The notes below the pieces were generated by a model. It saw nothing but the letters and a program-made list of their open reading frames with translations, made no database searches and was not told the origin of the DNA. A stretch of 64,000 bases of DNA, taken from the NCBI GenBank assembly GCA_052174455.1, contig JBQMRP010000063.1, positions 1 to 64,000 of the forward strand, written 5' to 3'. Both the position numbers and the translations under genes were made by a program. The stretch is from Arsenophonus sp052174455. Lineage in GTDB: Bacteria; Pseudomonadota; Gammaproteobacteria; Enterobacterales; Enterobacteriaceae. Below, piece by piece: positions 42,896 through 53,415 of this stretch (positions are counted from its first letter, which is position 1; every line of letters begins with the position of its first letter).

Positions 42896-43505
42896 CTCTG
42901 AATAAAGTTGCATTTTAAATAATTTATATTAAGGCGCTTCTTTGCACTCGCTTCAATAAGCGGATATATTGTAACTCTGCTAGAAACGATGAACAGTTGA
43001 ACGCACTAGATTGGGTCAATCAGGTGCTCTAACTCACTTAGTGGCTCGAGTAAGGATCGAATTGCAGACTATTTCGTGCACCATTAATAATAAAGTTCAT
43101 AGAATCACAAGTAATATATGTGATGATATATTAAAAAATTACTGGCCTGATATACCATACCCAACATCCGCACTGCTTATCTACAAAGGATTATGCCAAT
43201 TGCACCTTAAGTATAAACTAATATAATAGTTTTTATCGAATAGGTGATTCACTTATAACTCTAAATTTTTAGGTATCTCATCATACACCTATAAGCAGTT
43301 AAGCTCTATATACTCATGATTTCTCGTACTGTCAACCACTTTTTCACCATTACTAGAATTCAGAACGTATCCTCACTTGTATCAGTACCCCAACCAGCGC
43401 CAGATCTTAAAACACTTAGAAAAACCTAATTAAAGTTTGATTTCGCAGATAAAATTATTGAAAATTAACCTATTAACATGACTCAATTACCATGCAGAAA
43501 CTAGT
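42896..43505. other. spacer with an unidentified 71-codon frame
   Basis: Between two IS copies. The plus frame 43011-43226 reads VARVRIELQTISCTINNKV, ITSNICDDILKNYWPDIPY and LLIYKGLCQLHLKY. It looks protein-like, with balanced composition, but has no start signal and no family I recognise. It is probably a fragment of a lost gene. Confidence 0.35.
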
Positions 43506-44842
43506 TATTAGTAAATCTTGTGTATGGCGTCAAGATACATTCCACTTTTATGCTTCAGAGAATCTATTCTCCATACTTAAATTTTACGTTGTTTAGCACC
43601 AAGATCAGCAGCTTAAATAGCATTGAAAGGGTTGTTTTTTTTGAACTCCAGTGCTTGGAGCATCGGCTTCATAACTTTATTATCGCAAAAGTTTATTCAA
43701 TCCGAATTTGTCGTTCTTATGACACCCAGTGCGCTGACGGGAAGTCGTAGAATACTAATAGTTTTTCTCGTTCTTTCTCTAATTTCTTCATCGCTGCAGA
43801 ATACAACTGAAAACTTTACTAACAAAACATTAAGCTTTATTATCGGTATTACAACTCTCTTGCTAGCCTCAAACATCCAGAAGCTACCTTAACTTTCGGT
43901 GCATTCCTTTGGGGGAGCTGCAGCTAATATTAGAATATTTTCTGTAGCTAATGGCGTTAGCGCTGCGTCTCCGGTAATATCCTTTTCCGCCATTATATTA
44001 TAAAACCAAAAGAGAAGGCTTCTCTAGCAAGTCTGAGAGATACAATTAATCTACGCTTTCACCAGGCATCGAGAAAAATTATGTCCAATTCGTTTCTGAC
44101 TTTTGATAACCATATTTTACCGAAACTGGCCTCTCTTACGTCTATATTTAGTGATGTCGATAAATGAAACAGAAGGTAAAGGCCACTAACTGCCGGACAG
44201 GCTATAAACCCATCATCAGCACAAAATAAACGTTAGGCGTATCGCATAAATCACACAGCCGCTATTTCCTGTGCTCTTCAAGGTATTAGTGTTTCAATAT
44301 GCTCATAACACTTGCTAAGATATTATGTGCTTTTCACCGAGAAGCGGATCATAGCTTCCTGAAATCACCAATGGATATACCTCCCAGATATTAAACTAAG
44401 GTAGAAACTCTTCGTCATTTTAGACGCTTCAGATAAGATATAGCAAAAAACTTTAGAAGGATATTCCGTTATCGCTTGAGGAATTTCTTACCTTAGTCAC
44501 TTTAATCTCAATATGCCAATACCAGTCTGCATTATTTGCTCTAGCAAATAACCGTACGGATGAGGGATAACATGTGTTGATAAAGTATTGTTCAATGTTT
44601 TGTTACAACATGGTTTAATTTTAGCCTTAACAGCAGTTTCTATAATTAGCTGCTTGTCACCATTACTACGGATTTGTTCATGCAAGGTATCAAAGATACT
44701 ATCTAATTTTCCGGATACCTGTATAGGGTGAACTTTCATGGCATATTAACTTTCTGTTGTTAAAATCATTCACGAAATTACTCAGCAGGATACACCCCGT
44801 CAGAATCTCCCGAAACTCTATGCACTAAAATAACCATAACTC
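43506..44842 (-). mobile_element. IS256-family copy M4
   Basis: Full-length reverse copy from 'ttattagtaaatcttgtgta' to 'aaataaccataactcacc'. The minus frame 44739-44497 keeps 80 codons of the transposase N-terminus: LHEQIRSNGDKQLIIETAVK, then LLEQIMQTGIGILRLK, where the family has NGYLPERTIQTGIGDIEIKV. The rest is frameshifted. Confidence 0.8.
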
Positions 44843-46482
44843 ACCTTATCTTCTAAGCTAAAATTTTAAAACTAAGTTAATAATATTTTAGGAGAAGTAA
44901 AATAGTTAATTTGATACAAGCAATTAGTATCAAATAATTTGCCTTTGTGTACTTTTTGAGTGTATCAAATGATTTACCCGTTATCATATGCAGAGTATAA
45001 AATAGCACTCAACTCTGAATATCTTCAAAGCAGAGCAGCTGCAGCGTTCAGGTTTAGTGAGTTAAATTTTTAATATCGATTTTATTGAGGACGAAATTAG
45101 TCACACATATTGCAGCAATACTTTACTAATCAATTAACGACTAAATATGTGAGATAAATAGGATTTTATACAATTTTTTTAATCGCCATAAAACCGATAA
45201 TACTGTTATTCTAACTTTACTGACATGTAAATATTAATATTGGGTAAATAATTATTTAAAATTCAGCGCCTAAATAATGTAGCTATCATTTTTCCAGTAA
45301 AAAATCGTGAATAACAAGTGCACGGACCCTTTCTTCCCCTGCCCGTACTGAATTTTCCTAAATTATAATTAATTGAACAAAGACGCTAGTGGATGTCTGT
45401 TTAATATCCAATAATTTTATCTTACCATTAGAGTTAGCTATATTACTGTCTATGATTTTAGTTTAAGGTTTATAAAGTTAAGTTTAGCTCAATTGTGGTA
45501 AACTGAATTTTAAAATCAGTAATCTATCTATAGATGCAATTTGATAATTGACCACAGTAGCACTATATTTTACTTCCTTAGTGATTCAAATTTTTCACTG
45601 AAAAATAAGAGCGCTTATTCTGGCAATCATAGATACATAAACGATAACTATTATCATGGTGCAGAAAAGTAAGATTAAAAGATTTTCAGATAAATGACGC
45701 TACTGGCTTTATTTTCGTATTGAATGCCCGCTAGAGCAAACTAGAGTACATGCTAAATAGTCGTGTATCATTACAGCAGCAAAAATTGACATTAATCTCA
45801 GGCAGATTATGATTGATTCAGATCAGTCCATAGGAGATAAACTTGCAAGCACTTATCGCAACCAATACATTGGTACAGGTAATTAGTTTCATCAATTGAT
45901 TCTTTAGATTGGCAGTTAGCATGGTAAGGAATAGTCTTATTGATGAGATCAGTGGTAAATGTCTTACCGGCACTGAATAATCTTCGAAATACCTGTAACA
46001 GCTAACAGCACAAGATGACATTAATACACAATAACAACTTTCATCTTGTTTATCATTAGCCATATTAGGTGACTTAAAAAAGTAAAACATTGATACTTAA
46101 ATTAGTATTGTTTTAACTTGTTTTATTAAATAGAGGGCTAATTAATCAATTTTTAACTAATTTTACTAAAGCCCGCGAAACGTAATAAATCTTTGCGGAA
46201 AACTTGAATTCCATTGCACTGTATCATCTTATTGGTGAGCGCCATAATGGTATTTCAATCTAAAATAAGGTACAAAAATTTATGCATTTCCTAATAGGGA
46301 ATGCAGATTTTCACTCTATTTACATTAGTTTCAATAACGTCTTGGTCTGCTATTAATTCAATATAAATCGTCTTTCTGTCATGTTGATTACTATATCAAT
46401 ACAAGAACTAGTTGATAATCTATACTAGTGTTTAGTTTCATAATTTCTGGTTAAAATACAATAATGAGTTTATTAGATAAGA
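44843..46482. other. gene desert upstream of the bactofilin gene
   Basis: 1.6 kb without an intact gene. Short minus-strand readings (46090-45818) are open for 90 codons but show no family I can name and have no ribosome binding site. A small inverted repeat, ttgatac/gtatcaa, lies near 44918-44941. Confidence 0.4.
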
Positions 46483-47106
46483 ATGAAAACATTTAGTAAT
46501 AGAGAAAATTGGTGTCTTTATTTTATCTGGTTCCTATGGGTTCTAGTAGTAGTGCTGTATATAGCAAACGTGATTGCAAAGACATGCTTTTTTGTTTTAG
46601 TTTTTTCGTTCATTCTTATCCTGTTATTTATCTTTATAAGAGGGAGGTTGATCTTGATGTTTAAAAATAAAAAGTTAGATATTTCAAATACAAATATATT
46701 TTTAATGAAAGGTGATAAAAAAAATAATCCTAAACAAAAAGAGGTAACAACCATTTCAGAAGAAAGTTTTTTTAAAGGTAATGCTACTATTTTAGGCGAT
46801 ATTCATGTCTGGGGGCACATTAAAGGTAATATTACAGTAACTGAAGGAACAATCCATATCATGCAAGGTGGAAAAATTGAAGGTGAAGTTCAAGCACCGG
46901 ATATAATTATTAATGGTTTGGTTGATGGTGCTTGCTTAGGAAATAACCTAGATATCCTAGAAAATGGTGAATTAAGAGGGATCAGTCGTGTCAGTCATAT
47001 GTCAATTAAACGCGGAGGTATATTCATTGGCCAATCTGAAAGACTTGAGCTTCAATCTGAAGAAGGAATTAAATTAGAAGTTATTGAAGAGATACCAAAA
47101 AAATAA
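46483..47106 (+). CDS. bactofilin-family (polymer-forming) protein with membrane anchor
   Basis: Bactofilins form nucleotide-independent filaments that scaffold envelope processes. The 207-residue frame has two hydrophobic segments (about residues 12-29 and 32-50), then a bactofilin core of regular beta-helix repeats (about 85-180): NATILGDIHVWGHIKGNITV, GTIHIMQGGKIEGEVQAPDI, NGLVDGACLGNNLDILENGE. The first ATG (46483) has a poor ribosome binding site. An internal ATG at 46657 follows a strong agggagg (46641-46647) and would give a soluble 149-residue bactofilin. The hydrophobic frame upstream is intact, so both forms are possible. It is flanked by desert and an IS. I do not know its cellular role here. 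Confidence 0.8.
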   Translation: MKTFSNRENWCLYFIWFLWVLVVVLYIANVIAKTCFFVLVFSFILILLFIFIRGRLILMFKNKKLDISNTNIFLMKGDKKNNPKQKEVTTISEESFFKGNATILGDIHVWGHIKGNITVTEGTIHIMQGGKIEGEVQAPDIIINGLVDGACLGNNLDILENGELRGISRVSHMSIKRGGIFIGQSERLELQSEEGIKLEVIEEIPKK

Positions 47107-47197
47107 ATGAATATTTCTACTATTTTAATAAAAATACCGTGTTATATAAATAATATTTTCATTTGGTGATGCATGGTTTTATCCTAAATATTCTTAA

Positions 47198-48560
47198 ATT
47201 ATTAGTAAATCTTGTATATGAATGATCGGGCTCTGCTCTAATGCTTCATAAATCTGCTTTATATTATTAAATTGCAGCTAACTTATCTCTAGAGGAGATA
47301 CAGCAGATCAAATCCCTTATCTGATTCCAGATTTTTGAATAGACCGAAGGTAGCTTAAATAGAATTGAAAAGTTTTTTTCGCATAGTGATTTCGCACATC
47401 GGCTTAATAGGTTCACTATCTCAAAAGCCGATTTAATCAGATTCGTTGTTTTTATTGACGTCCATTACACTGACGGCAAAGCATAGGATGCTAGCCCATT
47501 CTTCTCGATTTTTTCCAGCTTCTTCATCTCTAAAAGTACTCTGAAAACTTTGCTAACAAAATATCAAAGGCTTTTATCAGCAGCATCGCAGCTCTTTGCT
47601 AGCCCAGACCTCCAACACCTCACTCTTAACTTTTAGTATTGAATGTTTTTGGGGAGTGAAGCTAGCACATTATTTATTTGTGTACCCAACAGTGTCGTTG
47701 GTAACATCTCCTGTAGTATTTTGTTATTGCATTCTAAAACTAAGGACATCTAGTTTCTTCAATAATAAACTTAGAAGATAAGTCACATATTTATAGGGTA
47801 TTCAGAAGTTTTACTCAGTTCTCTTCTGACTCTTGATAAGTATCATTGATCACAACTATTTCCTTACGTTCGTCCATGCACAGTGTCATCGATAATGAGC
47901 AGAAAGTAAAGGTGATTGTCCTGCCTAATAGGATGGTTAATGTCATCAGTCAAGAAATAAACGTAGCGAATATCGCTTAAATCACGCAGACACTATTACC
48001 AATGCTATTTCAAGGCATCAATGTTTCAGTCTACTGATGAGGTTCTCTGCAGAGAGATTATATGCTTTTTACAGAGAACTGCTCCAGAGCTTCGTGAAAA
48101 TCATTTTTGTATATTGCTTCGCATATACAGTCAATAAACAACTCTTCGCTGCATTGCACGCTTCAGATAAGGTGTGCAATGAGCTTTTTAAGCATATTCC
48201 ATTGCCATTACGATTTCCATGATCTTAGTCACTTTAATATTAACATCGTCAATAGCTCTTTATATAGTTCGTTAAGCAAATAATTATTATAGATGACGAA
48301 TGACAATTCGTAGACAAGGCGGCGTTCAGCATATTATCGCAGTATGGCTTAGAGCTCTACCTAAAGATTACTGCTATCATCAGCTCCCGACAACATTACG
48401 GATGAGTTCATATAAAGTGATTAAAGTAATATTTGGTTTTACAGATCCCTGTAGGGTAGACTTTTCATGACATATTAGATTTCTGTTGTTAAAATCATTC
48501 ACAAAATTACTCAGTAGTATACGCCAGCATTTCCTAAACCCATATAAAAATGAGCATTTT
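47198..48560 (-). mobile_element. IS256-family copy M5
   Basis: Reverse copy from 'attattagtaaatcttgtat' to about 'aaaatgagcatttttctca'. Landmarks in register include 'gtcactttaatattaacatc' (48226-48246, GDIEIKVPK region) and 'tgatataa'-type end sequence. The transposase is not open. Confidence 0.75.
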
Positions 48561-48700
48561 TCTCACTCTAAATTAATATATTTAGTTGTACAATCAGGAA
48601 TTACCTAATCAGCATTAGTAGTAAAAATCCATTTGTAATATATGAAGATTAGTTAAAAGTTAAATATGAATTATTTAAAAAACCATACTATATTCAGCAT
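48561..48700. repeat. dispersed repeat E, copy 2
   Basis: Homologous to 14800-14945 and 52850-52990 ('attaatatatttagttgtac', 'aattacctaatcagcattag', 'gaattatttaaaaaac'). It lies immediately outside the right end of IS copy M5, as copy 1 lies outside M1. Confidence 0.5.
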
Positions 48701-48922
48701 ATAATAAACAATTAGTATTACGACCTTACGGCAATTTTTTGAACAGTTTACCACCTTCGTCTAAAACACATGTAGTTTGCAAACAGTTATTGATTTTTAG
48801 AAAAAATTATCAATTAATTAAATTAATAATGGTAATACATACAAGTTTTTTGTTAATACCATCTTATTCAAGAGATATGCTAGCATAGCAATTATTTAGT
48901 TAAAATAACTAGGATATAAAAT

Positions 48923-49618
48923 ATGGCAATTCATATATTAGCGATTGATACTGCTACTGAAGCCTGTTCTGTCGCCCTATGGCGAGATGGAAAAATTTTT
49001 ACTCGATTTGCTATTACTCCACGGGAGCATATCAAAAAAATATTACCAATGATAGAGCAGTGTCTTATTGATGCACATTTAGATTTAAAACATATCGATG
49101 TTTTAGCTTTTGGGCGTGGGCCAGGTAGTTTTACCGGCGTTCGTATTGCTGTCAGCATTGCTCAGGGATTGGCATTTGGTGCTGATTTACTGCTGATAGG
49201 TATCTCTTCTCTATTAACTATGGCGCAAGGTGCTTATCGTCAATCAGGTATTGAAAAAGTATTAGTAGCGATAGATGCGAGAATGGGGGAAATTTATTCC
49301 GCTTGTTATGAACTTAAAGCAGATGGTTTTTGGCAAGGTGAAGAGACCGAATCAGTACTCAAACCAGAGCAGTTTTTAGCTAGAATAAATAGTTTAAGCG
49401 GGCAATGGGTTATTGCCGGAACAGGTTGGTCAGCCTATCCTATATTAAGAATGACAAATTTAAATTTATTAGAAAGTAGTATTTGTTTACCTGATGCGCA
49501 AGATATGTTGTCTATAGCTTTGCAAGAGTGGAAAAAAGGTAAAACAATTGACGTTGAAGAAGTCAAGCCAGTTTATTTACGTAATGAAGTTAGTTGGAAA
49601 AAAGTATCCGATCGTTGA
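48923..49618 (+). CDS. tsaB: tRNA t6A biosynthesis protein TsaB
   Basis: Non-catalytic partner of TsaD in the TsaBDE complex that makes threonylcarbamoyl-adenosine at position 37 of ANN-decoding tRNAs; essential in E. coli (yeaZ). 231 residues, identical in length to E. coli. The actin-like ATPase fold begins ILAIDTATEACSVALWRDGK. GRGPGSFTGVRIAVSIAQGL (residues 64-83) and AAIDARMGEIY-type sequence (VAIDARMGEIYSACYE) are conserved. An agga motif precedes the ATG. It stands alone between relic sequences. Confidence 0.96.
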   Translation: MAIHILAIDTATEACSVALWRDGKIFTRFAITPREHIKKILPMIEQCLIDAHLDLKHIDVLAFGRGPGSFTGVRIAVSIAQGLAFGADLLLIGISSLLTMAQGAYRQSGIEKVLVAIDARMGEIYSACYELKADGFWQGEETESVLKPEQFLARINSLSGQWVIAGTGWSAYPILRMTNLNLLESSICLPDAQDMLSIALQEWKKGKTIDVEEVKPVYLRNEVSWKKVSDR

Positions 49619-50378
49619 TACTTGTTTTAAACTGTTATGCCGTTTAAATGGTAGTTTATAAAACTAAAAGTTAATCTAATAGAATATAATAAAGATTCCT
49701 CTGTTGGCTAGTATTGTTATATTAGCTAGGTGTATTTTAATTCCTACTTCAATTAAAAAACAACATAAACGCTGTTTGAACTTTTATCAGTAGTGCATGA
49801 GAGGCCACTAAGTTTTATTTTGGTCTCAAGAAGATCCTTTTGACGATAAGATGATCTCTTTTTTAAAGAGTAATTATTTAGTCCAAGATATTATATAGAT
49901 CTCCTTCCACAAATACATTCATGGCAATAGGAGTCTTACTAAGGAAGATAGTTGAAATTAAAATATTTGATGATAAAGGATTGATCATCAGGCAAGTACA
50001 ACACTTAAAATTAGCTTACTATTCAGGCAAGCAAGAGCAGCATCTACTTTACCTAAGCGTTATGGAATATACTTCAAACTTATCATTTCTAAAGGCTAAA
50101 ACGAACTGATGTTGATGATAACAGCCATATTTCCCATTGTTTATTGATCAAATTATTAGCCGCTCATCAGTAAGCCGTATTCATTTCCTGCAAAATGTTT
50201 TCACCTCTCGATGATTTGCTGACAGTCGTACATGAATTTTTGAACCTTGTAGTATCTTGATCTCTTCCATAGATCTATATTTATGTAGGTACAAAGGGGG
50301 AATTTACGTAAAATGAGGTAGGGAAAATCTATGATTGAAACATAAAGTGTTTAAAAGGCACGAGTCTGGTTATCTACA
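49619..50378. other. relic region downstream of tsaB
   Basis: No intact conserved gene. A 62-codon plus frame (49921-50109) reads LLRKIVEIKIFDDKGLIIRQ, HLKLAYYSGKQEQHLLYLS and SLSFLKAK-like sequence. It looks like a real protein fragment, but I cannot place it. It may be the remains of the neighbour of tsaB. Confidence 0.35.
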
Positions 50379-51775
50379 GAATTATTAGCAATTCTAGTGC
50401 ATAACGATCAGGCTACATTGTACTCTGATACTTCGTGAATCTGTTCTGCATTCTTAAATTATATCTTGTTTATCAGTAGGGTTACAGCATAGTCAAATTC
50501 CTTTAATGAGTTCCATTTTCTGAACAATTTGAGCAGCTTAAATACTATGAAAGGCTTGTTTTTCGAAGCACAATGCTTCGTGCATCAGTTTCATAAGTTC
50601 ACTGTCGCAAAAGCCAGTTTCAATTGGATTACTCATTCTTATTGACACCTACCAATGTGTTGACGGGAAGAGATAAAATGTCAGTATTCTTTTCGCTCTT
50701 TCTCTAGCTTCTTCGTTACTGCAGAATATTCGTTGAAACCCATTACCAATAAAACATCAAGAGTATTATTAGAGATATCAGAGCACTCTGCTAGCCAAAT
50801 CTCCCACATCTCAAGTTTTAACTTTTGGTTACATACCTTTTTGTGGAGTAATTTAGCAACAGTGTTGTTTTATGTACCTACCAATATTGGTACTACATGC
50901 CTGGGAATATCTTTACCATTGGATTCCAAAAAACCAAGCACCGTGTCCCGTATTAAGTCCTAGTAAATACGATTAAATCATCTGCTTACAGGCCATTAAG
51001 ATGATTAGTCTAAATTCGCTTCTAACTTTTGATAACCATCTTTAAACATAACTATCTCCTTACGTCCATATATAGTGACGCCGATAATGAGCAGCAGGCA
51101 AAGGCGGTTATCTTGCTTAATAAGACGGTTTTATACCATCGATCCAATAAACGTAGCGTGTATATCCACTTAAATCACGCAGCAGGATAACTGTTACCTA
51201 TGCTCTTTAAGTTATCAGTGCTTCAGTTTGTTTATGGTGCTGGCAGATAGGACCCCCATGTGCTTTCATAAAAAAAGCGCCATAGAGCTTCATGAAAATT
51301 ACCAGTAGATATATTATCACAGGTACAGATGGCAGTAATTCTTCGACGTTTTTGTACCATTCAGATAATGTAGTAATAATAAGTGTTGAAAGATATTCTA
51401 TTGTCGCCGCAATCCTAAATTGTAAGCATTTTAATCTTAATATCGTTAATAGCAGTCTATATGTGATATACAATTAAAAACAACCCTTATGAACGACGGT
51501 ATATAATTCTTGTTTAAAAAATAGCGTTGAGTATGTTGTTACAACATATGGTTGAGGCTCTAGTTCAACAACGGTGCCTATCAGGCTTTCTGGCACAATT
51601 ACGAATGAGCTCATGGAATGGATCAGAGATAATATCTGATTTTATGAATATCTAATAGGGTAAACTTTTATAGCATATCATCTCTCTTTTATTAAAATCA
51701 TTCATGAAATCAATCAGGAGGATACCCAGCATCCCCCAATCCAAATACACTAAAAAAATAAACATAACTCGAAGA
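50379..51775 (-). mobile_element. IS256-family copy M6
   Basis: Reverse copy from 'gaattattagcaattctagt' to 'aaaaataaacataactcgaa'. The minus frame 51473-51207 keeps 88 codons: LTILRLKCLQFRIAATIEYL, TLSEWYKNVEELLPSVPV and VIFMKLYGAFF, corresponding to GDIEIKVPKV...SG..FNS.L.P.YLK...SVEELLP.LYLKGIS.GDF.EAL. Stops follow. Confidence 0.8.
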
Positions 51776-51784
51776 GTTTAGATG

Positions 51785-52690
51785 AAGAGGGAATAATAAA
51801 AAGAATGTGTTGCTAGTTGCAGTCGGATAAAATTTGAACCTACTGTGCTAACTAGTGCTCGGTAGCCTTGATGCCGCATGAACTGCAGATTTTTAAACTT
51901 ACAGATTTAACAGAAAACAGCCGTAGGAAGATTCAGAATAAGAACAGGAATAGAGCCGGACAAATCACCCCATAGCATAAGTATTTCAGGTAAGTATTCT
52001 CTTGACAGATAGATGGTTCCATAAGTTGGCAACTTTATCGTATTTTTTAGAAAGTTATTTCACAACCGTCATCAATAGTAAAAACATTTTAGTTAGGCGA
52101 AGTAATATACATTTGAGTAAATTACCCTCTTAGTATCTTGCCAAAAAAATAGAAATCATCATTCTGTCTGTATTCTTTGTCAGATCTATCTATCTAGTTA
52201 TCTTTCTGTTTATTCCAGGAAGCGAAGGAAATGTGAATTATCTCTAGTTCTCTATCGGTAATGAATTCATAGGTAAACATACTTTCAATCATCTCCTCAT
52301 TCAATGCAGTTGCATCCATTGTTATCGGCTTAATCTAATTGGGTTGCTCAAAAACTCAGATTATCGTGACTAAAGACGGATAATAGTTACGTGTCGAGAA
52401 AAAATTGAAGACTGAGTCGGGGGAGGGGGAACACCTCACACCGCATTGCTATATAGCCTCTTTTGGCTATCGAAAAATAAAAAAATTCAATTGGTTTGGC
52501 ATTAAATACCAAACAGGAAATATTAAAGTCCTTTGAATAAGCAGAAAGTATAATACGTGAAATTACATGTTGTCTTCCTAATTTACCGGTTTACGCTTTC
52601 TAGGAAATTTATTCCGAGTCATCTAACTGAATCCCTGAAAAATTAACATATCGCAGAATATAAACAGTACTTAGCTCATGAACATCATAG
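51785..52690. repeat. repeat D, copy 2
   Basis: Homologous in the same orientation to 13690-14500. Shared words include 'gctttaaagttcc'/'gatgccgcatgaactgcaga', 'agaaagttatttca', 'gaaatcatcattctgtct', 'gttatctttctgtttattcc' and 'catatcgcagaatataaa'. It follows IS copy M6. The minus strand near 52310-52180 reads ALNEEMIESMFTYEFITDRE in one frame. Element type unresolved. Confidence 0.5.
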
Positions 52691-52849
52691 AGAATCAAGG
52701 GATACTGCGGCGCACATATTATATGTGTGTGCACTATGTTCGTATAAGAACAGGAACTTAGCACATCAACGAATCTTCAAATTAATAGTATAATCGAGCT
52801 ATTAGCGTATAGAAGATGAGCTGCAAAAAGCCATCATTTAATTATGCTA

Positions 52850-52990
52850 AAGGGTTTGAAATTACTTTGCATTAATATGATTCTCTGTACAATAAAAAAT
52901 TACCAAATCAATATTGAGTAATAAAACTCCATTGCAAGTTTATGACAGATTGGTTCAAAGTTAATCCTGATTTTTTCTAAAAAACTAGAC
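52850..52990. repeat. dispersed repeat E, copy 3
   Basis: Third copy, preceded by 'ttatgctaaagggtttgaaa', comparable to 'cataacttaaagagtttgag' before copy 1. Here repeat D stands between it and the nearest IS end. Confidence 0.45.
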
Positions 52991-53415
52991 TATTTTTCGG
53001 GAAGTAATAGATATTAATGAGTATTATTATCAATTTTTTATATTAAGTTTGTTAATTAGCGAAGCTAAGAGGAGCGTTGACTGGTTGGCGAAACACTAAG
53101 CAGTTATCCTTATAATAGGATAAAAGATAATGTTGAAGGGGATTTAATTAACAGTATTAATTAGGATCAAAAGAAAATATACAGAGATCACAGAAGGTAT
53201 CAACTTAAAAACTGAATAAAAGCCTAAAATTGCTGATCGAAATTAATAGATAGAAAAAAAAGTGAATATGTGTTAGATGTTAATGAATAACCTCTAGACA
53301 TAAAACAAATTACTATATTAACTTGTTATCTTAATAAAGATGAGTACATATCAATCATGTCCTGTTTTGATGATCAACTCAGCAAACAAGTCTCTTCAGT
53401 AAGGTCTTATTAAAA
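52991..53415. other. hrpA upstream region
   Basis: AT-rich, no gene. A short hairpin-forming piece (gcagttatccttataataggataaa, 53100-53125) could be a leader structure, but the evidence is weak. Confidence 0.35.

Noticed and set aside
45818..46090. 90-codon minus-strand frame upstream of the bactofilin gene
   Set aside because: Cysteine-rich, unlike any family I know, no ribosome binding site; likely a chance opening.
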